Below the pieces are notes generated by a model that saw nothing but the letters and a program-made list of their open reading frames with translations, was not told the origin of the DNA and made no database searches. From the NCBI GenBank assembly GCA_016718205.1, contig JADKEB010000036.1, positions 1 through 64,000 of the forward strand: 64,000 nucleotides of DNA. The letters are read 5' to 3'. The DNA is from Saprospiraceae bacterium (GTDB taxonomy: Bacteria > Bacteroidota > Bacteroidia > Chitinophagales > Saprospiraceae). Below, one piece after another: positions 57,204 through 64,000 of the stretch (within the stretch, counting starts at the first letter, position 1; every line of letters begins with the position of its first letter). A program made the position numbers and the translations under genes.

Positions 57204-57560
57204 ATGGGTAATTTTACCGTAGAATTGTTAGCTGAAGCCGTTGAGTTTATGGACAGTCTTGACGTCAAAACAAGGGATAAAATATACTATAATATAAGAA
57301 AAGCCCAATCAACATATGACACCGAAATTTTTAAAAAACTTAATAATAATATTTGGGAGTTTAGAACATTATATAATGGAAAAGCATATAGGCTTTTTTC
57401 TTTTTGGGATACAATTAATAGTTCAAATACCTTAGTCATAGCAACACATGGAATATTGAAAAAAACACAGAAGACACCAAAGAAAGAAATTAATAAAGCC
57501 GAAGAAATTAGAATTGGATATTTAAATAACAAATATAAAAAACAGAAAAATGAAGGATAG
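57204..57560 (+). CDS. higB: HigB-family (Gp49-like) toxin
   Basis: 118 aa from the ATG at 57204; a TTG at 57186 lies inside the promoter and is not used. HigB toxins are ribosome-dependent mRNA interferases of the RelE superfold. Visible: VEFMDSLDVKTRDKIYYNI, LNNNIWEFRTLYNGKAYRLF (the family's core strand set), and VIATHGILKKTQKTPKKEI (the lysine-rich tail). The stop overlaps the higA start by 11 bases, toxin first, the order diagnostic of HigBA. Confidence 0.88.
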   Translation: MGNFTVELLAEAVEFMDSLDVKTRDKIYYNIRKAQSTYDTEIFKKLNNNIWEFRTLYNGKAYRLFSFWDTINSSNTLVIATHGILKKTQKTPKKEINKAEEIRIGYLNNKYKKQKNEG

Positions 57561-57876
57561 ATTCAAAACAGTTTCTCTTGAAACAATGATTGATAAACAT
57601 ATAGGAAAACGTGGAACAATAAAACGTGAAGCCTTCGAAAATGAATTACGAATAGATTTGCTTGGATATAAAATTAAGGAAGTTAGAAAACAACGAAACT
57701 TAACTCAAGAGCAATTAGGTAAATTAGTTGGTGTGCAAAAAGCACAAATTTCAAAGATAGAGAATAGTGTAAAAAATGCAAGATTCGAAACAATTTTGAA
57801 AGTTTTCGAAGCATTGGGTGCTAAAGTGAACTTCAACGTTGAAATAACAAACAACAACAAATTGGAATTAGTATAA
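57550..57876 (+). CDS. higA: HigA-family antitoxin with HTH (XRE) domain
   Basis: 108 aa. It neutralises HigB and represses the operon. The HTH domain is at about residues 40-95: LGYKIKEVRKQRNLTQEQLG, LVGVQKAQISKIE, then KVFEALGAKVNFNVE. It overlaps higB by 11 bases. Confidence 0.9.
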   Translation: MKDRFKTVSLETMIDKHIGKRGTIKREAFENELRIDLLGYKIKEVRKQRNLTQEQLGKLVGVQKAQISKIENSVKNARFETILKVFEALGAKVNFNVEITNNNKLELV

Positions 57877-57890
57877 AAGAAAGCCAGATC

Positions 57891-57952
57891 ATAACAATGC
57901 ACTGGACGGACAGACTTGCTAACGCTGCGTCCGTCGCCAGTGCTGACGTTGT
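57891..57952. other. attC-like imperfect hairpin after higA
   Basis: ATAACAATGCACTGGACGGAC on the left mirrors GTCCGTCGCCAGTGCTGACGTTGT on the right, with unpaired bases on one side only, over a loop of about 15-20 bases. One-sided extrahelical bases in a 60-base imperfect palindrome just after a cassette-like gene pair resemble integron attC sites. The terminal boxes match the RYYYAAC/GTTRRRY consensus only loosely, and no integrase gene is in the window. Confidence 0.4.
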
Positions 57953-58203
57953 CATCGATTGAAAGGCTAAAAGTCGTCCCGAAATCAATGTCGATTATCA
58001 AAGTGGGAATTCTCACACCGTTAGTTTCTGACGGTCAGCAAAGTCAAAAAGCTTAGGTAATGAAAGGAGTAAAAGATTATTCAGTCTCGATTTAGGGTGT
58101 GGATGTGACACCCCTCGGAGAAAAAAATCACACACCCAAAAAAATGAAAGACGGACCATTTTGCTGGGTATATTTAGGTTCGCCCGAAAATTATTACTTT
58201 ACA
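57953..58203. other. Intergenic stretch between the attC-like site and an inverted repeat
   Basis: About 250 bases with no gene I can support. A short HTH-less reading frame is open only in patches, and no further dehydrogenase sequence could be recognised. Confidence 0.3.
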
Positions 58204-58370
58204 CCTAAAAATCTAAAATGATAATCTATTACGACCTCCAAATACTTCAAAATCAGTCGCTATGCTCACTTTTAGCTTCGCACCATAGAAGTGACTATGA
58301 TTTGTCGCTAAAAGTGCTGATTTTATTGTATTTGAAGCTCTCACTACGAATCTCATTTTAGATATTTAGG
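58204..58370. repeat. Long imperfect inverted repeat
   Basis: The left arm, from CCTAAAAATCTAAAATGA, is mirrored by the right arm ending TCATTTTAGATATTTAGG. The arms are about 65 bases, imperfect, and also share TTCAAAATCAG / CTGATTTTATTGTATTTGAA and CTTTTAGC / GCTAAAAG. No ORF. It lies just before the 174-aa secreted protein gene. Confidence 0.55.
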
Positions 58371-58390
58371 TTACATTTAAAAAATCATAA

Positions 58391-58915
58391 ATGAAAAATG
58401 TCAAAATACTTAGTCTTTTCATAATTCTATCTATTCCTTTTATTTCTTTAGGACAATTTACTTATAATGTATCAACAGGGGTATTTAATTATGATTATAA
58501 TCCTTGCACTGATCCTTGCGTTATGGCAAATACTGAAGATTGTCTAAAAAAAGCAAATATGAGAAAATGCTTTCAAGATTTTGATAATCAGCCCTTTACT
58601 GACCAGCAGTGGTTGGCTTGTAGGGCGAAATGTAGAATTTTGGACAGTCAAATTCGAGTAAATAAAAGACCAGTTGGTTTTATTGCTCGAGTTCAATTTA
58701 CAACAAATACTAATAACCCTACAAGTTTTAGTACTTTTGATTTCAATAATGGAGTGACACCGTTGGGATGGTTGCAGATAACAAGTTCAGACCCTAGTTT
58801 TACGGGGCAAGCGCCAATATATTCAGCAGGATCATACTATTGCTACCGCTATGTAGCTACCCCCGTTACGGTAAGATCAGCTGGAATTATTGAAAAATTC
58901 CTACTAGGATTATAA
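58391..58915 (+). CDS. Secreted cysteine-containing hypothetical protein
   Basis: 174 aa. A signal peptide (about residues 1-21, ending SLGQ) precedes a mature protein with seven or so cysteines in the first half (CTDPCVM, EDCLKKANMRKC, LACRAKC) and a beta-like second half. I do not recognise a family. A spaced Cys pattern suggests disulfides or a metal site in the periplasm or outside. An upstream long inverted repeat and the fibre genes downstream are its only context. Confidence 0.65.
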   Translation: MKNVKILSLFIILSIPFISLGQFTYNVSTGVFNYDYNPCTDPCVMANTEDCLKKANMRKCFQDFDNQPFTDQQWLACRAKCRILDSQIRVNKRPVGFIARVQFTTNTNNPTSFSTFDFNNGVTPLGWLQITSSDPSFTGQAPIYSAGSYYCYRYVATPVTVRSAGIIEKFLLGL

Positions 58916-59442
58916 TGAAAGTTCATTAAGAAATTGGCATAATAATTGTTAAAATTACTAGTATTTTTCACCTTCAGTTTGCCTCGCATCTGGTTACTTA
59001 CATTTAATATCCATTACACAACAAATCTTCATATTCTAAACCGTGTAGTGTCATCTCTAAAAAAATGAAATTTTACCACTTTTTAACTATATAATTTATC
59101 GTAATGTTTAATTATTTAAAAAGAAATCTCACTAATGACCACAATAATTAAATACTTGTCGTACATTTGTGATACTTTTTGACTATGTATGGTGTTGTAT
59201 GTTAATTAGTTGTTGAGATATTATTAAATTTGTAGATTTTTGACTACATCAAAATTTTAGAATGACTTATAGTAATATTATATATAAATAAAATTAAAAT
59301 ACATTTTTTTGTATATTTAATTGATTCAATTTGTACCGTATGAGCAGTACTCCCTATCAATTTGGATTAACTCGTAAAGACGGGAGCAAATATTGATACA
59401 ATTAGCCATATTGAAAATTTAAAATGATAATTTATAAAATAA
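58916..59442. other. Gene-free AT-rich stretch
   Basis: About 530 bases, very AT-rich, with no frame or stable terminator that I can support. The promoter of the following secreted genes probably lies here. Confidence 0.4.
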
Positions 59443-60117
59443 GTGAAAAGTAAATCATACTATTTTAGATGGGCTATATCTATAATGGCAGTGGTTCTAT
59501 CTTATGTAGGTGGCATGGCTCAGGCAAAAATTGGTGATAATCCTACAGTGATTGACCCCAACTCTATTTTGGAACTCGAAAGTCCCAATCAGGGCTTGCT
59601 TATGCCGCGAATTTCGCTCACTGCTACCACCAATGCTGCACCACTTACCACACATATCGCAGGCATGACGGTATATAATACTGCTACACAAAATGACGTA
59701 CTTCCCGGATACTACTATAATGATGGCACCAAATGGGTCAAAGTACTCACCAGTGGATTGGGACCACTCAATACTCCAACGGTAATAGGAACCAGTCCGA
59801 CCAATACACTCTCTATCACAGGCCTGGGATCAGGCAATCCATTGACAGATGAAATACTCACCATTGATCCGGTGACTGGGCGCATCAGCAAGTCATCGAC
59901 ATCCGCACTGATCGTAGAGGAGCAAATATTACATGTGGCTGCAGGAGGTCAGACCCAATTTCCTACTCCGATGCCCATCACCGATATCGACAAAATCAAT
60001 GTATATAGAAACGGGGCCAGAATAGGTGCTACCATGGTCAATACGACTACAATAGCCCTGGAAGCAGGAGTAATATGTGTACCTGATGATGAAATAAGAA
60101 TCGTTCAGATCAAGTAA
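59443..60117 (+). CDS. Secreted fibre-like protein 1
   Basis: 224 aa from a GTG at 59443. Signal peptide about residues 1-27 (ending GGMAQA). The next part, SILELESPNQGLLMPRISLT to GYYYNDGTKWVKV, is a module common at the start of large Bacteroidota surface proteins. A C-terminal domain (DKINVYRNGARIG to DEIRIVQIK) is shared with protein 2 (KVWVYRNGAKLL to DKIEVHWIK). It shares no catalytic motif with anything I know. Likely a cell-surface or fibre-subunit protein; function unknown. Confidence 0.7.
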   Translation: MKSKSYYFRWAISIMAVVLSYVGGMAQAKIGDNPTVIDPNSILELESPNQGLLMPRISLTATTNAAPLTTHIAGMTVYNTATQNDVLPGYYYNDGTKWVKVLTSGLGPLNTPTVIGTSPTNTLSITGLGSGNPLTDEILTIDPVTGRISKSSTSALIVEEQILHVAAGGQTQFPTPMPITDIDKINVYRNGARIGATMVNTTTIALEAGVICVPDDEIRIVQIK

Positions 60118-60173
60118 ATATTTTAATAACAAATTTTTATAATTTTTTTTTTAAATCTTTAAATCAATTCAAA

Positions 60174-61301
60174 ATGAGAAAGTATTTTCTTCCACTAGTC
60201 GCCATACTATTTATGGCAGCAAGTGCCAATGCACAGCTTGACTCTACCAAAGTCATAGACAACAAGGGTACTATCAAGTACGTACTCAAGGCTTCAAACT
60301 CTAATACCATTATCACAAAAATGGACAGCCTTGTGCTTTATGTCACTCCAAAACAATTGGGTGATAGTCTCAATAATTATGTGGCATATTCAGATACTAT
60401 GGCAATGCTTTTAAATTATCTCAACAATGCTACCAATGGTCTCACAAAAGCAGGACAAACAGTAAAATTGGGTGGGGCGCTGACAGAGGCTACAACTATT
60501 TCTGCTAATGCCTTTGATCTGATTTTAGCTTCAACAGCTGGATCTGTTAAGGTAACAGGACTTGGGTCAGGAGCAGCAGCGACAGATAGTTTGGTGGTGG
60601 TGGACCCGAGTTCGGGTGCCTTAAAAAGAATCTCTGCATCTACACTATTCAATGCGCTAACATTTAGCAACGGTCTTACAAAGACTGGTAATTTGGTGGA
60701 GTTGGGAGGTGCACTTACAAAACCCACAACGATCGGGACAGATGCTACCAATGTATTGAAGGTCACCGGATTGCAGTCAGGAAGTGCAGTAGACAGTCTC
60801 GTAGTAGTAGGTGCTGACGGTACTTTCAAAAAGATCACTCAGGAGAGCTTACTCAAGAGTGGAGAGCAAGTATTTACAGCTACTGCAGGAACACTTACTT
60901 ATACGGTCACCGGTACTGCAACTCCATTGCCAGTATATAGCAAAGTTTGGGTATACAGAAATGGTGCTAAACTCCTCGCAAATGATGACTATACTGTAGC
61001 TGGTAGTGTTGTTACTTTGGTAGAAGATGCCGAATGGAGTCTTGCCACAGGAGATAAAATCGAAGTTCACTGGATCAAAAAGGAATGGAGGGGCACAGGA
61101 CTTCCCCCTTGCCCAAATGGAGTCTTGCCACAGGAGATAAAATCGAAGTTCACTGGATCAAATAGACATGTAGCAGTACATGACTTTCCATTTTGGACTA
61201 AATATATGATAGGATTTCCATCATCAGTGATGCACTGGTTTTGGAAGTCCTTTCAAAATATGTCAAACAAAATTGTTTTTTGTTTCTATATACAATTTTA
61301 A
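60174..61301 (+). CDS. Secreted fibre-like protein 2, C-terminus altered by a partial duplication
   Basis: 375 aa. Signal peptide about 1-20 (ANAQ), then STKVIDNKGTIKYVL, then repeats of the type GLTKAGQTVKLGGALTEATT and GLTKTGNLVELGGALTKPTT (an L-G-G-A-L-T-x-x-T-T module seen in phage-tail-like fibres), and a YRNGAK domain. The native end is probably WIK-stop: the 47-base block at 61033-61079 recurs at 61116-61162, 83 bases on, where ATCAAATAG gives I-K-stop in the original frame. The duplication shifts the frame and adds about 65 unrelated residues. Those residues should not be taken as a domain. Confidence 0.75.
   Translation: MRKYFLPLVAILFMAASANAQLDSTKVIDNKGTIKYVLKASNSNTIITKMDSLVLYVTPKQLGDSLNNYVAYSDTMAMLLNYLNNATNGLTKAGQTVKLGGALTEATTISANAFDLILASTAGSVKVTGLGSGAAATDSLVVVDPSSGALKRISASTLFNALTFSNGLTKTGNLVELGGALTKPTTIGTDATNVLKVTGLQSGSAVDSLVVVGADGTFKKITQESLLKSGEQVFTATAGTLTYTVTGTATPLPVYSKVWVYRNGAKLLANDDYTVAGSVVTLVEDAEWSLATGDKIEVHWIKKEWRGTGLPPCPNGVLPQEIKSKFTGSNRHVAVHDFPFWTKYMIGFPSSVMHWFWKSFQNMSNKIVFCFYIQF
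61033..61162. repeat. 47-bp direct repeat, 83 bases apart, inside fibre protein 2
   Basis: The blocks at 61033-61079 and 61116-61162 are identical over 47 bases (AATGGAGTCTTGCCACAGGA...). The offset of 83 is not a multiple of three, so the second copy is read in another frame. Confidence 0.9.
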
Positions 61302-61302
61302 G

Positions 61303-64000
61303 ATGCCAAAGTTATCAAAAATAATACATCTTGCCATATTTTTATTTTGTGGCTTGGGTTATATCCACGCACAAGTAAGAGTCATCGACCATAAGGGTAC
61401 GTTCAAGCAGATTGATAGTAGCAAATGGACGCTCAGCGGCACGCATATTTACAATAAGAATAGCGGCAATGTCGGTATTGGACTGATCAATCCTATGGCA
61501 AAACTGCATACTTCAGGTACACTTAGATTTGAAGGTTTACCATTAGGATTAGTTTCTGACAGTTTGCTTACAATATTTGGAGGAAATGTTGGGAAGATTT
61601 CATCTGATGGATTCTGGAGGCTTGGGGGCAACAACCCTTCATCAGGGGCAGCATTGGGCAGCATTGATGCTGACTTACCTATCATATCATGGGGGAAAAT
61701 GGGGATACTACTCAAAGACGATGCCAATGTCGTGTTTGGGATAAAACCTGATCATAACCTAAGTGTGGATCCAAATAACCACAGTAACCTTTCTTTGACG
61801 TCCAATTTAAATGGAAGTATTCAAACACTTGATGACAATAACTCTGAAAATATTTTTGTAGGAGGTATTGAAAAAACTGCAAAAAATAGACTTAATTTAA
61901 GCTTTGGTGAAAAGATAAGAGATTTTCAAAATAATAAGCTAAATTTTACCATCACAAGAGAACTGGAATTATTTCATGATAATACAAATGTCATCTTAAA
62001 TCAGGGGGCTGCAGCTAATTTTACCCAAAATGAGTATATTATAGCCAATGGAAATAAATTTTCGGATTGGACGAAAAATGACAGGATTTTAGCCAATGGA
62101 GAAGGACTTCAACTTGAAGATGTGCATCAGGCTGAAGTTTTTGGTTCCGGAAAAGTTACAGGTCAAAGTCAAGCCTTACTCCTTGTAGAAGCTGACAAGA
62201 TAAATACAAAACTGGCGCATGGAGCCGGTTTATCCCAAAACTCTTATATAAATTATTTAGGTGGTAATTTAGGTATAGGCAACGATAACCCAATGGCAAA
62301 ATTACATGCTTCAGGTACTCTTAGATTCGAAGGCCTCGGCACCAATACTACCAACATCAATTTCCTGACCACTGATGTGAATGGTGATGTCACGACCCGG
62401 ACACTTTCCAGCCTACTGAGCAATAATGCCATCACATCTCTCAATGGATTGACCCAATCTATACAAACTTTTGCCACAGGTACTGCTGGTTCAGATTTCA
62501 ATATAAACTCTTCAGGTTCGGTTCATACATTCAATATTCCTGATGCTTCAGCTTCAAACAGAGGATTATTGACAGCCGCAAACTGGACGACATTCAACAA
62601 TAAAGAAAATGCCATAGCCGCAGGAACCGCTCCACAATATTGGCGCGGTGACAAAACCTGGCAAACACTAAATACAAGCGTCGTACCGGAAGTAACTAAC
62701 TTATATTTTACGGACACCAGAGCAAGAAATGCGGTATCTTTGACAACAACGGGAAATAGTGGTGCTGCTACTTACACTGCAGGTACAGGGGTATTTAACA
62801 TTCCAACTTACACTTTGGCAGGATTAGGTGGGATTAGCCTGACTGGATTATCTGCCACAGCCCCTTTAACTTATAATAACACAACAGGCGCTTTCAGTAT
62901 CAATCAAGCCAACGGATCTACTAATGGATTTTTATCATCCTCCGATTGGAACATTTTTAATAACAAACAATCAGCATTAACTTTTTCAACAGGTTTAACC
63001 AATACAGCTAATACCATAACACTAAATCCAGCTACCGTTTCTACTTTAGGAGGTATAAAAGTAGGTTCAGGTTTAAATGTTTTGGGCGATGGAACATTAA
63101 GCGTTACATCTGTAGCCACAACAGTTTCTAATACTTCGTCGGCTAATAATTTATCTACAACGGTAAACGGAGTAGCGGGTACGGCCGTTCCAATGATCAA
63201 CACAAATGTTTTATCAAGTGCCTCCGGAAACATTACAAGTACGATAAATGGTGTATCTTCGGGTGCAATTGCCTTAACTGGAATTACAACTTCTAATTTG
63301 TCTGCATCTGCAGGAATTGTCAATACTCAATTGGCTAATAGTAGCGTAACCATCAATGGAACTTCCATTGCTTTAGGCGGAAGTGGTACCATAACGGCTG
63401 CACCATCAGGAACAGCAGGTGGTGATTTAACAGGAACCTACCCAAATCCAACTATTGGCACTGGAAAAGTAACTACTACCAATATATTAGACGGAACCAT
63501 CGCAACAGCCGATATAGCTGACAACGCTGTGACTTCTGCCAAGATTGTAGATGGAACGATAGTCACATCCGATATAGCCAACAACGCCGTAACGGTTGCA
63601 AAATTACCAATAGGTGCCACCGCCACTACTTTTCTTCGCGGCGATGGTACTTGGGTGATACCAACCAATACCACTTATACAGGAAGCACATCTATCACTT
63701 TAAATGGCACATCTTTTGAAAGAGCGGCTCTTACAGGAGATGTAACTGCTGCTGCCAATTCCAATGCAACCACCATTGCTAATGATGCCGTAACTTCTGC
63801 TAAAATTGCCGATGGAACGATTGTAACAGCCGATATAGCTGACAACGCTGTGACTTCTGCCAAGATTGTAGATGGAACAGTTGCAAATGTTGATTTGGCA
63901 ACAATGGCAGCAAATACAGTTAAAACAAATGCAACAGCCGGAACTGCTTCTCCGACAGATTTAGCAATTACAACAAATAGCTTATTCGGTCGTGGAGCAG
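61303..64000 (+). CDS. Large secreted tail-fibre-like repeat protein, runs off the window
   Basis: At least 899 codons, open to 64000; the ATG at 61303 begins MPKLSKIIHLAIFLFCGLGY, a signal peptide ending IHAQ. The mature part starts VRVIDHKGTFKQIDSSKW, like protein 2. GxxNPMAKLHxSGTLRFEGL occurs twice (about residues 67-87 and 327-347). Further on come PQYWRGDKTWQTL, LYFTDTRARNAV, and a string of DGTI-x-TADIADNAVTSAKI repeats (about residues 725-870), units typical of phage and bacterial tail fibres. Such proteins are trimeric beta-rich fibres; a C-terminal intramolecular chaperone may lie beyond the window. Role inferred: surface adhesin or fibre. Confidence 0.82.
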   Translation, partial: MPKLSKIIHLAIFLFCGLGYIHAQVRVIDHKGTFKQIDSSKWTLSGTHIYNKNSGNVGIGLINPMAKLHTSGTLRFEGLPLGLVSDSLLTIFGGNVGKISSDGFWRLGGNNPSSGAALGSIDADLPIISWGKMGILLKDDANVVFGIKPDHNLSVDPNNHSNLSLTSNLNGSIQTLDDNNSENIFVGGIEKTAKNRLNLSFGEKIRDFQNNKLNFTITRELELFHDNTNVILNQGAAANFTQNEYIIANGNKFSDWTKNDRILANGEGLQLEDVHQAEVFGSGKVTGQSQALLLVEADKINTKLAHGAGLSQNSYINYLGGNLGIGNDNPMAKLHASGTLRFEGLGTNTTNINFLTTDVNGDVTTRTLSSLLSNNAITSLNGLTQSIQTFATGTAGSDFNINSSGSVHTFNIPDASASNRGLLTAANWTTFNNKENAIAAGTAPQYWRGDKTWQTLNTSVVPEVTNLYFTDTRARNAVSLTTTGNSGAATYTAGTGVFNIPTYTLAGLGGISLTGLSATAPLTYNNTTGAFSINQANGSTNGFLSSSDWNIFNNKQSALTFSTGLTNTANTITLNPATVSTLGGIKVGSGLNVLGDGTLSVTSVATTVSNTSSANNLSTTVNGVAGTAVPMINTNVLSSASGNITSTINGVSSGAIALTGITTSNLSASAGIVNTQLANSSVTINGTSIALGGSGTITAAPSGTAGGDLTGTYPNPTIGTGKVTTTNILDGTIATADIADNAVTSAKIVDGTIVTSDIANNAVTVAKLPIGATATTFLRGDGTWVIPTNTTYTGSTSITLNGTSFERAALTGDVTAAANSNATTIANDAVTSAKIADGTIVTADIADNAVTSAKIVDGTVANVDLATMAANTVKTNATAGTASPTDLAITTNSLFGRGA

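Noticed and set aside
57960..58100. Second half of the 2-hydroxyacid dehydrogenase beyond the mobile DNA
   Set aside because: A fragment resembling QxxKLGN could be imagined, but no convincing stretch of the NAD-binding domain was found.
61120..61301. A novel C-terminal domain in fibre protein 2
   Set aside because: It is frame-shifted duplicated DNA followed by non-coding sequence.
1..64000. tRNA or rRNA genes
   Set aside because: No cloverleaf with a TTCRANY arm and no rRNA-like block was noticed on either strand.

Overview
The window looks like a chromosomal segment of a Bacteroidota bacterium, most likely of the Saprospiraceae/Chitinophagia side of the phylum. The evidence is AT-rich DNA, SusC/SusD pairs, a PorP/SprF type IX secretion protein, TAnnTTTG-type promoters and the ribosomal-protein neighbourhoods. 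The species cannot be named from the sequence.

Region 1 (1-4620) is a run of six recognisable but broken plus-strand genes: a small membrane protein, N-carbamoylputrescine amidase (aguB), agmatine deiminase (aguA), a pentapeptide-repeat protein, a squalene-cyclase-like protein and a ClbS/DfsB-family protein. Region 2 (4662-15953, minus strand) is one long electron-transfer operon. It holds a very large pyruvate:ferredoxin oxidoreductase (nifJ, frameshifted here), rnfC-D-G-E-A, a small NqrM-like cysteine protein, a plant-type ferredoxin-NADP reductase and rnfB. Together they can oxidise pyruvate to reduced ferredoxin and spend it either on an ion-pumping Rnf complex or on NADPH.

Region 3 (16393-34024) is mostly housekeeping: an NlpC/P60 peptidase relative with an SH3 domain, PorP/SprF, an AI-2E-type transporter, a P-type cation ATPase, rplU-rpmA, rpsO-pnp, a P-loop/DRTGG protein, glgC, a CBS-pair protein, etfBA and a TPR protein. 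Several small non-coding repeat elements with inverted ends lie between these genes. A 24-bp minisatellite of about 34 copies occupies 34147-34972.

Region 4 (35176-55796) carries four consecutive SusC/SusD pairs with no degradative enzyme beside them. Three of the four susC genes share an upstream direct-repeat block, and their leaders and first coding bases are closely similar. The fourth susC is broken.

Region 5 (55942-58390) is a mobile-DNA scar. A 2-hydroxyacid dehydrogenase is cut by an IS66 remnant, followed by a 5'-truncated group II intron tail whose domain V carries an inserted palindrome. A HigBA toxin-antitoxin pair and an attC-like hairpin come next. Region 6 (58391-64000) holds a small secreted cysteine-containing protein and three related secreted fibre-like proteins; the last runs off the window end.

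Single-base frameshifts, several in homopolymers, recur in conserved genes (nifJ, the SH3-NlpC gene, susD1, the SusCD-linked lipoprotein, susC4). Assembly error is therefore a live explanation for part of the apparent gene decay.
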